Assembly (NCBI GenBank): GCA_027686065.1
Contig: JAQCTH010000038.1
Location: 7,400-36,711 of the forward strand
Direction of reading: 5' to 3'
Length of the DNA: 29,312 nt
Origin: Clostridiaceae bacterium AF10-41
GTDB lineage: Bacteria > Bacillota > Clostridia > Clostridiales > Clostridiaceae
Shown: positions 9,335-16,546 of the stretch, piece after piece
How the letters are laid out: each line of letters begins with the position of its first letter
Numbering within the stretch: the stretch's first letter is position 1
The notes under the pieces: model-generated
The model's input: only the letters and a program-made list of their open reading frames with translations
Told to the model about the DNA's origin: nothing
Database searches by the model: none
Program-made: the position numbers and the translations under genes

Positions 9335-9797
9335 CAGTGCACAGTTCACGGTTCACAATTCACAGTTATTTTTCGGTTCACAATTCTTAGTTCACAGTGC
9401 ACAGTTATTTGTCAGTTTACAGTTCAAAGTTATTTTAATTTATAACTATACATAATAACCTTGATATGATTTGCTACTGTTGATTATTATATATTTAATT
9501 AATTAAATTTCTACTTCTATAGTTAGTCTTGGCCAAATTATCTCATCAATTCCTTCATTTTTTTCTGATTATAATTAAAAGAAACTTCAGCACAGGGCTA
9601 TACTACTTCCATCCCCAGCATCCATTTCTTTTCCTCTAATTATTTATTCAATTTTATATAGTTCACAGTGCACAATTCACAGTTCACAGTTTACATTTAG
9701 TACTTGTTACCTTATACCTGTTACCTATAAAATCAAAACAACTGTGCACTGTGCCTTGTGAACTGTGAACTGAAAAATGCTTTGCATTTTTTTACAA
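9335..9797. repeat. Repeat-filled 480-bp gap between yhfX and yhfW
   Basis: The edges carry many copies of a TTCACAGT-type unit. Copies facing one way are near 9335-9430 and 9660-9692, and copies facing the other way at about 9740-9772, so the segment is roughly framed by inverted repeats. Between them, 9690-9727 carries ACTTGTTACC/CCTGTTACCTAT units that recur near 29169. A small hairpin (AAAAATGC facing GCATTTTT, about 9773-9791) follows the yhfX stop. There is no complete gene inside. The arrangement suggests an inserted non-autonomous element or a repeat array in the operon. Confidence 0.65.
9503..9636 (-). pseudogene. Possible decayed gene fragment between yhfX and yhfW
   Basis: On the minus strand, pieces in different frames join into a protein-like run: GKEMDAGDGSSIALC, then AEVSFNYNQKKMKE, then IDEIIWPRLTIEVEI before a stop at 9503. 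At least two frame changes would be needed. I do not recognise the family. The residue content looks more like real coding than neighbouring AT-rich spacer, but the piece is short and could be chance. Confidence 0.35.
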
Positions 9798-9800
9798 CTA

Positions 9801-10961
9801 TCAATTAACTTCTCTTCCTTGTGAGTCATAAATTCCAACTATTTCTGGATTACCACTCTTTATTCCTTTAACTATTGCCACATTGCTTCTTGTAACAAAG
9901 ATTTGAGTTCTAAATGCCATAACTACTGTATCTGATACCTTGCAGTTTTCTGATAATTCAAAATGGTAATCTATACTCTCATCTGTTGGTGGAATAACTT
10001 CTATAATCTTTGAATTTTCTAAATCTTGACCAACCAAAGCATTTTCCATATGAGATCTTCTATAATGACCTCCTCCATAACAATAAGCTTTATCTTGCAA
10101 GTTATGTGATACTTCACTTACATAAACCATTGCTGGAAGTTCATCTCCATCATTAAATTTATGATATGGTGTACTTCCTGTTAAACCATGTCCAGGTTCT
10201 CCATGAGTTCCGCCTTCTCTATATATCTTTTCAATAGAATTAACACAAGTAGCTGAAGGCATATTTAATTGATCTATTTTTATATTAAATTCTTTTTCTA
10301 ATATTTCTTTAGCCTTCTTAATTGTATCTATATTATTTGTTCTTTTAATTTCATTGCTTTCTTCATTAAATAAGAAGCATGGAAATGAAGTTACTCCCGC
10401 TAAGTTTAAATTTTTAAGCTTAGTTAATTCTTCTCCTATACTTTTAAGTTCATTTAATTTAAATCCGCCATATTGCCCTGAATATAAATTATCACTTTCA
10501 TCTAAAACTCTAAGCATTATATTTTGCTTTAGTCCAAGTTTTGAGCAAATTTCATTTATTTCTTTTGCTTTTTCAATTGAATAAACTGTAATGTAATCTG
10601 GTCTAGACTTAACTACCTTTTCAATTAAAGTTTTAGGAATTTGAACTAGGTGTCCAACATGACCTATTTTTATATTATTGTCAATCATAACTTCAGCTTC
10701 TTTAAAATCCACTACTACAGCTCCATCATAGCCAAGTTTCATAAATTCCTTGCAAACAAGTGGATTTCTGCCTATTTGTTTACTCATAAAATAAAGCTTT
10801 ATACCGTATTTATCTGCTTCTTCTTTAATCTTTTTTGCATTTTCTATTAAAGTATCTAAGTCGATTAAATAAGTATCTGGCATTATTAATCCTTCTTTAT
10901 GGAGCTTAAATGCAGCTTGAACCAACTTTCTGTTTCTATTTATTGTTTTTTCAAGAAACAT
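9801..10961 (-). CDS. yhfX: YhfX, alanine-racemase-like PLP enzyme
   Basis: A 386-residue fold-type III PLP protein. The N-terminal barrel begins near residue 27 (MPDTYLIDLDTLIENAKKI), and the likely PLP lysine is in YFMSKQIGRNP. GEPGHGLTGSTP and EVSHNLQDKAYCYGGGHYRRSH further on are characteristic of the YhfX type. Relatives include alanine racemase and D-threonine or D-serine aldolase/dehydratase families, so the reaction could be racemisation, elimination or aldol cleavage of an amino acid-like compound. The start has GGGGGAG five bases upstream. It lies 12 bp after yhfS and is surely in the same transcript. The exact reaction is unknown. Confidence 0.9.
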   Translation of the reverse strand: MFLEKTINRNRKLVQAAFKLHKEGLIMPDTYLIDLDTLIENAKKIKEEADKYGIKLYFMSKQIGRNPLVCKEFMKLGYDGAVVVDFKEAEVMIDNNIKIGHVGHLVQIPKTLIEKVVKSRPDYITVYSIEKAKEINEICSKLGLKQNIMLRVLDESDNLYSGQYGGFKLNELKSIGEELTKLKNLNLAGVTSFPCFLFNEESNEIKRTNNIDTIKKAKEILEKEFNIKIDQLNMPSATCVNSIEKIYREGGTHGEPGHGLTGSTPYHKFNDGDELPAMVYVSEVSHNLQDKAYCYGGGHYRRSHMENALVGQDLENSKIIEVIPPTDESIDYHFELSENCKVSDTVVMAFRTQIFVTRSNVAIVKGIKSGNPEIVGIYDSQGREVN

Positions 10962-10973
10962 CTTTACTCCCCC

Positions 10974-12083
10974 TTACTTTGCTTCTCTTTTAACGTCATC
11001 AATTGCGCTTTTTAAAATTCTTATTATGGTGTCTGCACCACTTCTCATTGGATTTACTCTTATCATTCTTTTCTCTAAAGTAGGATCTGCTTCTCTAAAA
11101 GTTCCTGAAACTCTATACATCATAGGAACAAATTCATATTTTGATTCTGACCCCACAGGATGTGATGCTGCTCCATATTTTGTAGTTAACTCCAGCACAT
11201 CTTCTGCTATATCTTCATTTAACTCAACTAATAAAACCTTAGATTGAGCATTTGCAAGAAATGCATCTTTTACGCCTTCAACTTCTCCACTCTTTAATCT
11301 AATTACAAGTTCTTCATTCACTTCTGATTGTATTGCTAATGCAACTGGAGCATAAACAAGTCCTCTTAAAGCTTCCATTGCTTCATGTCCTTGAACTTGA
11401 CTTCCTCCTGAATAATTAAGTGAGTAAACTTTATCTATAAGATCTTTCTTCCCTATTAATACTCCTACACCTTCAGGTCCTAATACTTTAAAAGATGAAA
11501 AGCTTCCAAGGTCAGCTCCACATTGATTTCCTATTTTCTTTACTTTTAAAGCTGCATAATTATCATCTGTAACTATTTTTATATTAGGATTACCTTCTTT
11601 AATAGCAGTTATAACTTCTTCTAAATCATAAGAATCATCAATCTTTTGTCTTGTATTTTGTACTAATGCACCTTTTATTTCTGGATTTTTTGAAATCACT
11701 TCTTTTATATTGTCTAAATTATTAAAGTTAGCTTTTACAACATTAAGTCCCATAGTTTCAATTGTAACCTTTGAAGTTGGATATATTGGTGCATCATGAA
11801 CCAATATAGTATCTCCACTTTTCATGAAACTAATTAATCCCCATCTTATTGCTCCTGTTCCTGCTCCTCTTACTAAAATTGCAGCTTCTGCATCAAATAC
11901 TTCTGCAAAAACATTTTCTACCTTTTTAGTATAAGTTGGTTTATTTAGCCCTTTAACAACTCCTAAATCTCCTAAAGATAGGATTTCTCTCCCATCGAAA
12001 TGCTTTGTTATAGTATCTATTACTTTAAATTGTAGCTTTTTTGCTTCCTCTAACTCTATTGAATGTAATGGGTATGTTCTCAT
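10974..12083 (-). CDS. yhfS: YhfS, PLP-dependent aminotransferase-fold protein
   Basis: A 369-residue fold-type I PLP enzyme. The likely PLP lysine is in GSFSSFKVLGPEGVGVLIG, the ring-stacking and aspartate region is IVTDDNYAAL, and the glycine-rich phosphate-binding start is AAILVRGAGTGAIRWGL. The C-terminal part has VSGTFREADP and IRVNPMRSG. The family covers aminotransferases, cysteine desulfurase-like enzymes and lyases; a specific substrate cannot be read from the sequence. GGAGG lies eight bases before the start, and 11 bp separate it from php upstream. With YhfX it gives the operon two different PLP folds, pointing to an amino acid-like intermediate. Confidence 0.9.
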   Translation of the reverse strand: MRTYPLHSIELEEAKKLQFKVIDTITKHFDGREILSLGDLGVVKGLNKPTYTKKVENVFAEVFDAEAAILVRGAGTGAIRWGLISFMKSGDTILVHDAPIYPTSKVTIETMGLNVVKANFNNLDNIKEVISKNPEIKGALVQNTRQKIDDSYDLEEVITAIKEGNPNIKIVTDDNYAALKVKKIGNQCGADLGSFSSFKVLGPEGVGVLIGKKDLIDKVYSLNYSGGSQVQGHEAMEALRGLVYAPVALAIQSEVNEELVIRLKSGEVEGVKDAFLANAQSKVLLVELNEDIAEDVLELTTKYGAASHPVGSESKYEFVPMMYRVSGTFREADPTLEKRMIRVNPMRSGADTIIRILKSAIDDVKREAK

Positions 12084-12094
12084 AAGCTATCCTC

Positions 12095-12970
12095 CTACTT
12101 TAGTCTATATATATTTTTTATATTATTAACTAACATATTTTCTATATGCTTGTTAGAAATTTCTTTTTCATATAATCTTGGCAAGAAGTTATCTATTAAA
12201 TAACTATACCCAAGTCCACCATTGTCTTTAAAATGAGATTTTCTTGTAATATCCATAGATAATACTATTTGATTGCTATATCCTTTTTCACAAAGCACTT
12301 TTAACCATTCTGCTCTTTTTTCATCTGGTTGATAATTATTTTTCCCAATTGTATCAAACGCTATATTCACTCCTGTATCAAGAAGTCTAACCATATATTC
12401 TAAGTCTCCACTTAAATCTATATGACTTAATGTCACCTTAGATAAATCCACATTAAAATTTTTAAATATATCAATTTGCTCAAGTCCTAATTTTCCAAGA
12501 GTTGTATGAGTTATTATTGGAGTTCCAGTTTCAAGATGAGCCATACATGAAGCTTCAAAAACCTTCTTTTCCATCTCTTCTATCTTATTTAAACTAGTTC
12601 CTATTTCACCTATAACAGATGCCTTTACTGATGTTTCATCAATTCCATTTATTATTTCATCTACTAAAATTTTGGCCATTTTTTTCTCATTTATTTTATA
12701 AACTTCTTCTGGAAGAAATGGTTCTTTATAATATCCAGTGGATTGAAGAATATTAATTCCTGTTTCATTAATTACTTCTGCTACATATTCAGTACTTCTA
12801 CCCATTCCTCTATTTGTAACGTCTATAATTGTAGAAACTCCTTTAGCCTTTAAATCCTTAAATTCTTCAATAGTTTGCTTCTTATTGTTTAAAAAACAAT
12901 CTATATCCTTCTTTACTCCAGATAAATCTATTGTAATATGCTCATGTGCATAAATAATTTCCTTATTCAT
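12095..12970 (-). CDS. php: Php, phosphotriesterase-homology amidohydrolase
   Basis: A 291-residue amidohydrolase-superfamily barrel, the length of E. coli Php (YhfV). Metal ligands are visible in order: HEH at residues 10-12 (AHEHITIDL), GEIG with the bridging-type glutamate, THTTLG, LSHIDLSGD, and the final aspartate in SMDITRKSH. All six positions expected of a binuclear centre appear intact. Members hydrolyse lactones, phosphoesters or amides; for Php itself no physiological reaction is known to me. GGTGG precedes the start. A 181-bp gap with a nested inverted repeat separates it from yhfT upstream. Confidence 0.9.
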   Translation of the reverse strand: MNKEIIYAHEHITIDLSGVKKDIDCFLNNKKQTIEEFKDLKAKGVSTIIDVTNRGMGRSTEYVAEVINETGINILQSTGYYKEPFLPEEVYKINEKKMAKILVDEIINGIDETSVKASVIGEIGTSLNKIEEMEKKVFEASCMAHLETGTPIITHTTLGKLGLEQIDIFKNFNVDLSKVTLSHIDLSGDLEYMVRLLDTGVNIAFDTIGKNNYQPDEKRAEWLKVLCEKGYSNQIVLSMDITRKSHFKDNGGLGYSYLIDNFLPRLYEKEISNKHIENMLVNNIKNIYRLK

Positions 12971-12993
12971 AAAAACACCACCTTTGTTTAATG

Positions 12994-13138
12994 GAAAGAA
13001 TGAAAGAGTGAAGAGTGAAAAAGTTTAGGAGTTTATTCTTTCACTTCTCAACTCCACTTATCCGAGTTGTTTTCTTAACTTTTTCACTCTTTAAATCTCA
13101 GCTTGCCTGAGTTACTTCCTTAACTCTTTCATTCTTTC
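12994..13138. repeat. Nested inverted repeat between yhfT and php
   Basis: Outer arms 12994-13009 and 13123-13138 are perfect 16-bp complements (GAAAGAATGAAAGAGT). Inner arms 13011-13025 and 13077-13091 are perfect 15-bp complements (AAGAGTGAAAAAGTT). In the middle, CAACTC and GAGTTG flank TTATCC. The two arm pairs are related to each other in sequence, so the unit looks like duplicated or folded copies of one element. It could form a large hairpin in the operon mRNA. No coding sequence is present. Confidence 0.85.
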
Positions 13139-13151
13139 ACTTTTCTAATTC

Positions 13152-14444
13152 CTACTTAGGTACTACATATAATCCAACTAAGTATAATACGTTTATTAAG
13201 ATACCAACTGCTATTGCCCCTACTGGACCAACTGCCATGTCTACTATTGGTTTCTTTGAAGTTTTGTTTAATACATATAATCCAACTACTACGAATAATC
13301 CAAGTCCTGGTGCCATAGCTTGTGCAGCCATCATACCACCTATTAATAAAGCTACTTCTAAAACTTTACTCATTGCAGTTCTTATGTTATCTCCACATTT
13401 TCTAACTCCTGGGAACTTATCCATAAGCTTAGCTAATCCATCTAAGAAGTAGATTTCTAAAGCCATTACTAATGCTCCTCCAACAAATGCTAATATTGGG
13501 TTTCCTATTAAGAATCCAACAACAAATACAAATGTCATACCTGCTGGCGCATATACTCCAGTTGAAATTGCAGTAGTTGCAACTAGTGGTATAAATCCTA
13601 TACCTCTTGCAAATGCTGTCATTGCAGCTTCAGTTGTTTTTCCTTCTGCTAAAAGATTTAAGCTTATTGGATCTCCAGCTACTAAACTAAGGCTAGTTGC
13701 TGCTGATACTAATCCACCCATTAATGCTAATACAGGTAAATTCTTTTTAATTTTCTTAACTCTTTCTGCAAAAATTGCTGCTAAATCAATTTGTGGTGCA
13801 TTTGGATCTGGTTTTTCTTGCATTGCGAAAATTATCATGATTATCATACCTGCAAGTAATGCCATACCTTCTTGATCTAATTTAATCTTAGCTGCACCAC
13901 CATTTACAGCAAAAGTTCCATAAATTGCAGTAATTTGTCTTACTAATAAAGCAATTATTCCTGTAAGGAAACCTTTTTTGATTCCAAATTGATAAGAAAC
14001 AACTAGTGCTGGGAATACTGCAAAAGCAACTGTTATTGGAGTTCCAACTTGTCCTAATGCACCTAAGAAGTTAACTGGTAGCTTTGCAAATAAATCAACT
14101 ACAACTTGTAATCCATAAACTATACCTACTCCATAAAGAGCTCCAACTACCCCTGATATAACTAGTCCTTTTTTGCCACTTGGACAGAAAGAACCTATAA
14201 TATCAGTACCTAATAATATACTGTGAATTAATATAATGGATGCAGCTATTGATACTGGAATACCAAAACCTATAACTAATCCAAAGCTAATTGCGAAAGA
14301 TGTCGCTGCTAAAGCCTTTTTGTCCATTCTTCCTTCTAAGTATTCTGGAACTATGGCTCTAAACCCATCATTGAAAACAGCTATACCTGCATTTGCTAAT
14401 ATTGCTGCTAGTGCACCTAAAAGTGCTACAACTACGTATTGCAT
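13152..14444 (-). CDS. yhfT: YhfT, polytopic membrane protein (putative transporter)
   Basis: A 430-residue, very hydrophobic protein with about ten to twelve membrane helices, matching the YhfT family in length and in features such as VFNDGFRAIVPEYLEGRMDKK near the N-terminus and FCPSGKKG. It is presumably the import component for the operon's substrate; no transport assay on the family is known to me. The start has AGGAGG about eight bases upstream. It follows yhfU after a 140-bp AT-rich gap with a weak hairpin (TGTAGATAT facing ATATTCTACA, about 14531-14560). Codons here are noticeably richer in G and C than in its neighbours, as often seen in well-expressed clostridial genes. Confidence 0.9.
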   Translation of the reverse strand: MQYVVVALLGALAAILANAGIAVFNDGFRAIVPEYLEGRMDKKALAATSFAISFGLVIGFGIPVSIAASIILIHSILLGTDIIGSFCPSGKKGLVISGVVGALYGVGIVYGLQVVVDLFAKLPVNFLGALGQVGTPITVAFAVFPALVVSYQFGIKKGFLTGIIALLVRQITAIYGTFAVNGGAAKIKLDQEGMALLAGMIIMIIFAMQEKPDPNAPQIDLAAIFAERVKKIKKNLPVLALMGGLVSAATSLSLVAGDPISLNLLAEGKTTEAAMTAFARGIGFIPLVATTAISTGVYAPAGMTFVFVVGFLIGNPILAFVGGALVMALEIYFLDGLAKLMDKFPGVRKCGDNIRTAMSKVLEVALLIGGMMAAQAMAPGLGLFVVVGLYVLNKTSKKPIVDMAVGPVGAIAVGILINVLYLVGLYVVPK

Positions 14445-14584
14445 AAATAATACCTCCTAAAATTTTTTTATAATAAAATTAAATGAAAACTTATTAATTT
14501 TTATGATTTACTTAATTTGCATTTATAAATTGTAGATATTTAAATAAAAGATATTCTACAAATTATCTTTACTTATATTTACTT

Positions 14585-14941
14585 CTATAATAAATACTTA
14601 AGTATTACTGGTATAACTTCTTCTGCATGTTGTGCTGTAAATCCATATGCTTTTTTTCCTGCTTCAACTTCTGCTTTTATTTCTGCTTCGCTTCTAATAT
14701 TTCCTGGCATAGATACTGTTGCACATTGGTTCATTCCAAGTAATGCTATTGCCATTGCAAGTGCGCCACCACCACCAGTGTTACATGCACCTAAATAAAA
14801 ATCTGCTGTTCCTGTTTTTATTGCCATTGCTGCTTCTATATCACTTTTGATTTCAATTGTTGCTTTGTCTCCTGCTACTTTTGCAATTATGTCTGCTACT
14901 CTTTGTTTGTCTATTTGTCCGCCTACTACTATTCTTTTCAT
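14585..14941 (-). CDS. yhfU: YhfU, DUF2620 small protein
   Basis: A 118-residue soluble protein of the DUF2620 family. It starts with MKRIVVGGQIDKQRVADII, has a glycine-rich stretch around a cysteine (LGACNTGGGGALAMAIALLG), and ends in an acidic helix. Constant pairing with YhfT suggests a cytoplasmic partner of that membrane protein, much as small PTS IIB or regulatory subunits accompany their permeases; this is only an analogy. GGGAGG precedes the start. No enzymatic motif is visible. Confidence 0.88.
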   Translation of the reverse strand: MKRIVVGGQIDKQRVADIIAKVAGDKATIEIKSDIEAAMAIKTGTADFYLGACNTGGGGALAMAIALLGMNQCATVSMPGNIRSEAEIKAEVEAGKKAYGFTAQHAEEVIPVILKYLL

Positions 14942-15067
14942 TTTTTATTCCTCCCATATTTAAAAATTTCTCTTTTTTAAGTTTTAATATTAGCTTTTGT
15001 ATTAGTTTTAGTATTAAGTTCATTTATTATTAATTTTTTTTATCTTTGTTGTATATTAAGTTATTAA

Positions 15068-15412
15068 TTAAAGTAAAGTACAAACATGCATTACTATAAA
15101 ATCAAACTCTGATTCTGGAATTTCACCTAAGATATTTTCTAAATCTTTAGCTACCAATACAGCTTTTTCATAATTTTTATCTTCCTTTAAAGATTGTACA
15201 ACCACATCTTCTAGCTTATTTACCAAGTCATTCTTTTCAATTCTTGATAAAGCAGAGCACAAATGAGTTATGAACATAGCTGAATTTTCTTCTAAAAGCT
15301 TTATTCCCCTTTTTGCTTCAAAGTATTCTATAACTTTTATAACTTTGTCATAGTTATCTTGTGATAATTGTCCTGCGTCTCTTAGTATGTTTAATCTTAA
15401 TGTTAAATCCAT
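15068..15412 (-). CDS. yhfY: YhfY, small PRD-domain protein
   Basis: A 114-residue, mostly helical protein resembling a single PTS regulation domain (PRD), with the histidine in MFITHLCSALSRIEK and a second in FIVMHVCTLL at the end. PRDs are normally phosphorylated on histidines by PTS proteins and control regulators. I take the start at the ATG at 15412, with GGAGG seven to eight bases upstream; an ATG at 15433 would place that site inside the gene. It lies 51 bases after yhfZ. A role in coupling the operon to PTS activity is plausible but not shown. Confidence 0.82.
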   Translation of the reverse strand: MDLTLRLNILRDAGQLSQDNYDKVIKVIEYFEAKRGIKLLEENSAMFITHLCSALSRIEKNDLVNKLEDVVVQSLKEDKNYEKAVLVAKDLENILGEIPESEFDFIVMHVCTLL

Positions 15413-15463
15413 CTTCAAACCTCCAATGTACATTTTTTTGTATTTTGATGCTTACAATGCCCC

Positions 15464-16390
15464 CTAATATTGAGGCATTATTAGCTTATCTATAACTGAT
15501 TTTTGATATTCCTTCACATCTTCTACATTTAATACTCTAGAAAAAAGTGCTGGAACTATAGAATTTCTTCTGTTAGCAATTATAACTGCTTCTGTATCTT
15601 TAATATTCTTACTTTCTCTGTTTATTGGAATAAATTTAATATCATCTTTTCTATCTTCAATATCATCTAGATTCCAAATTGCTGCATCTATTTTATTTTC
15701 CTTTATAGCTGTCATAAATTGACTGTAGCTTAGAGGAATATATTCTACTTCTATTTCATCAAAATATATTTTTGTTAACATAAATTGGTCTATAGATGAA
15801 TTATCTATTCCAACTCTTGTTCCTTTTTGAAATTCACCTTTAAATTCCTTTGAAACAACTATTATGTGTTCATTAACATAACTAAAATCTCCGAAACTTT
15901 TAACTATTTGGATTTGCTTACTATTTTCTAAATAATAATCTGCTGTTAACCTAGAAGTTACTGCAAAATCATATCTTCCATCTTCTAATGCCTTTAATCT
16001 ATGGTTAGATCCTCTCATAAAAGCAAGATTTGTATTTACTCCATTATTATTTAGACATTTATAAATTCCAGTTGCCAAGCCTTCATATCTTTTTGAATAT
16101 GGTAATGGCATAACCCCTACTAATGATTTTATACCTGTAAGTTCTAAAAGCCTTATGTAGTCTATATCTTGAATAAAAGTCCCTAAATGTCCTCTTGATT
16201 CTAAAGTTATTGCACCATGCTCTTTTAAAAATTTTAAGGCAGATTGTATTGTTCCTCTTGCTGTATCATAGCTTTCAGAAAGTTCTGCCACAGTTTTTAT
16301 TCTATCACCTATATTTAAGGGTAAAAATTCAACTGCTAAAGAAGTAATTGCTATTCCAAGCTTTTGCATAAGCTTATTATGAACATCCAC
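15464..16390 (-). CDS. yhfZ: YhfZ, transcriptional regulator with GntR-like HTH and ligand-binding domain
   Basis: A 308-residue regulator. Residues about 15-75 form a winged HTH (IKTVAELSESYDTARGTIQSALKFL, then HGAITLESRGHLGTFI). The rest (about 95-308) resembles a periplasmic-binding-protein fold, as in the YhfZ C-terminal family. It probably senses the operon substrate or a product and controls its own operon. The start is a GTG at 16390 after a G-rich stretch; an internal ATG seven codons later is an alternative. A promoter and an inverted repeat lie just upstream. The end of the gene overlaps a small hairpin (AATGCC facing GGCATT, about 15455-15480). Confidence 0.88.
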   Translation of the reverse strand: MDVHNKLMQKLGIAITSLAVEFLPLNIGDRIKTVAELSESYDTARGTIQSALKFLKEHGAITLESRGHLGTFIQDIDYIRLLELTGIKSLVGVMPLPYSKRYEGLATGIYKCLNNNGVNTNLAFMRGSNHRLKALEDGRYDFAVTSRLTADYYLENSKQIQIVKSFGDFSYVNEHIIVVSKEFKGEFQKGTRVGIDNSSIDQFMLTKIYFDEIEVEYIPLSYSQFMTAIKENKIDAAIWNLDDIEDRKDDIKFIPINRESKNIKDTEAVIIANRRNSIVPALFSRVLNVEDVKEYQKSVIDKLIMPQY

Positions 16391-16411
16391 CCCATCACCC
16401 CCGATTTAACG

Positions 16412-16425
16412 TACAATATTTTGTA
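16412..16425. promoter_or_regulatory. Candidate YhfZ operator
   Basis: TACAA and TTGTA form a symmetric site with a 4-base spacer, starting seven bases downstream of the -10 box, so it would cover the expected start of transcription. GntR-type repressors often bind such short inverted repeats and control their own gene. No second copy was found to support it. Confidence 0.45.
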
Positions 16426-16432
16426 TATTTAT

Positions 16433-16461
16433 AATATAGCATCTTTTGATTACCTTTACAA
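16433..16461 (-). promoter_or_regulatory. Promoter of the yhf operon
   Basis: On the minus strand, TTGTAA (16456-16461) and TATATT (16433-16438) are separated by exactly 17 bases, a good match to a vegetative promoter. It sits 43 bases before the yhfZ start and downstream of the large palindrome that ends the kinase gene, so the yhf operon probably has its own transcript. Confidence 0.65.
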
Positions 16462-16482
16462 GAGTATTTTTAAAATATTTTA

Positions 16483-16546
16483 TTTCCAATTTTTTGGACC
16501 CCAGGGGTAATAGCTCTATTACCCCTGGGGTCCAAAAAATTGGAAA
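16483..16546. repeat. 30-bp-arm perfect palindrome between the kinase gene and yhfZ
   Basis: Arms 16483-16512 and 16517-16546 are exact complements with a 4-base loop. It is the longest copy of the GGACC palindrome family, with the core GGACCCCAGGGG. The kinase stop codon (16547-16549) directly abuts it. It would form a very stable RNA hairpin at the 3' end of the kinase transcript, acting as a terminator or stabiliser. Confidence 0.92.

Noticed and set aside
9335..9430. Short TTCACAGT-type repeats as a possible CRISPR array
   Set aside because: Units are 8-15 bases, unevenly spaced and variable, without constant repeats or uniform spacers, and no cas gene is nearby.
9335..9797. The yhfX-yhfW gap as a complete insertion sequence
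   Set aside because: It is under 500 bp, encodes no transposase, and I could not find a target-site duplication.
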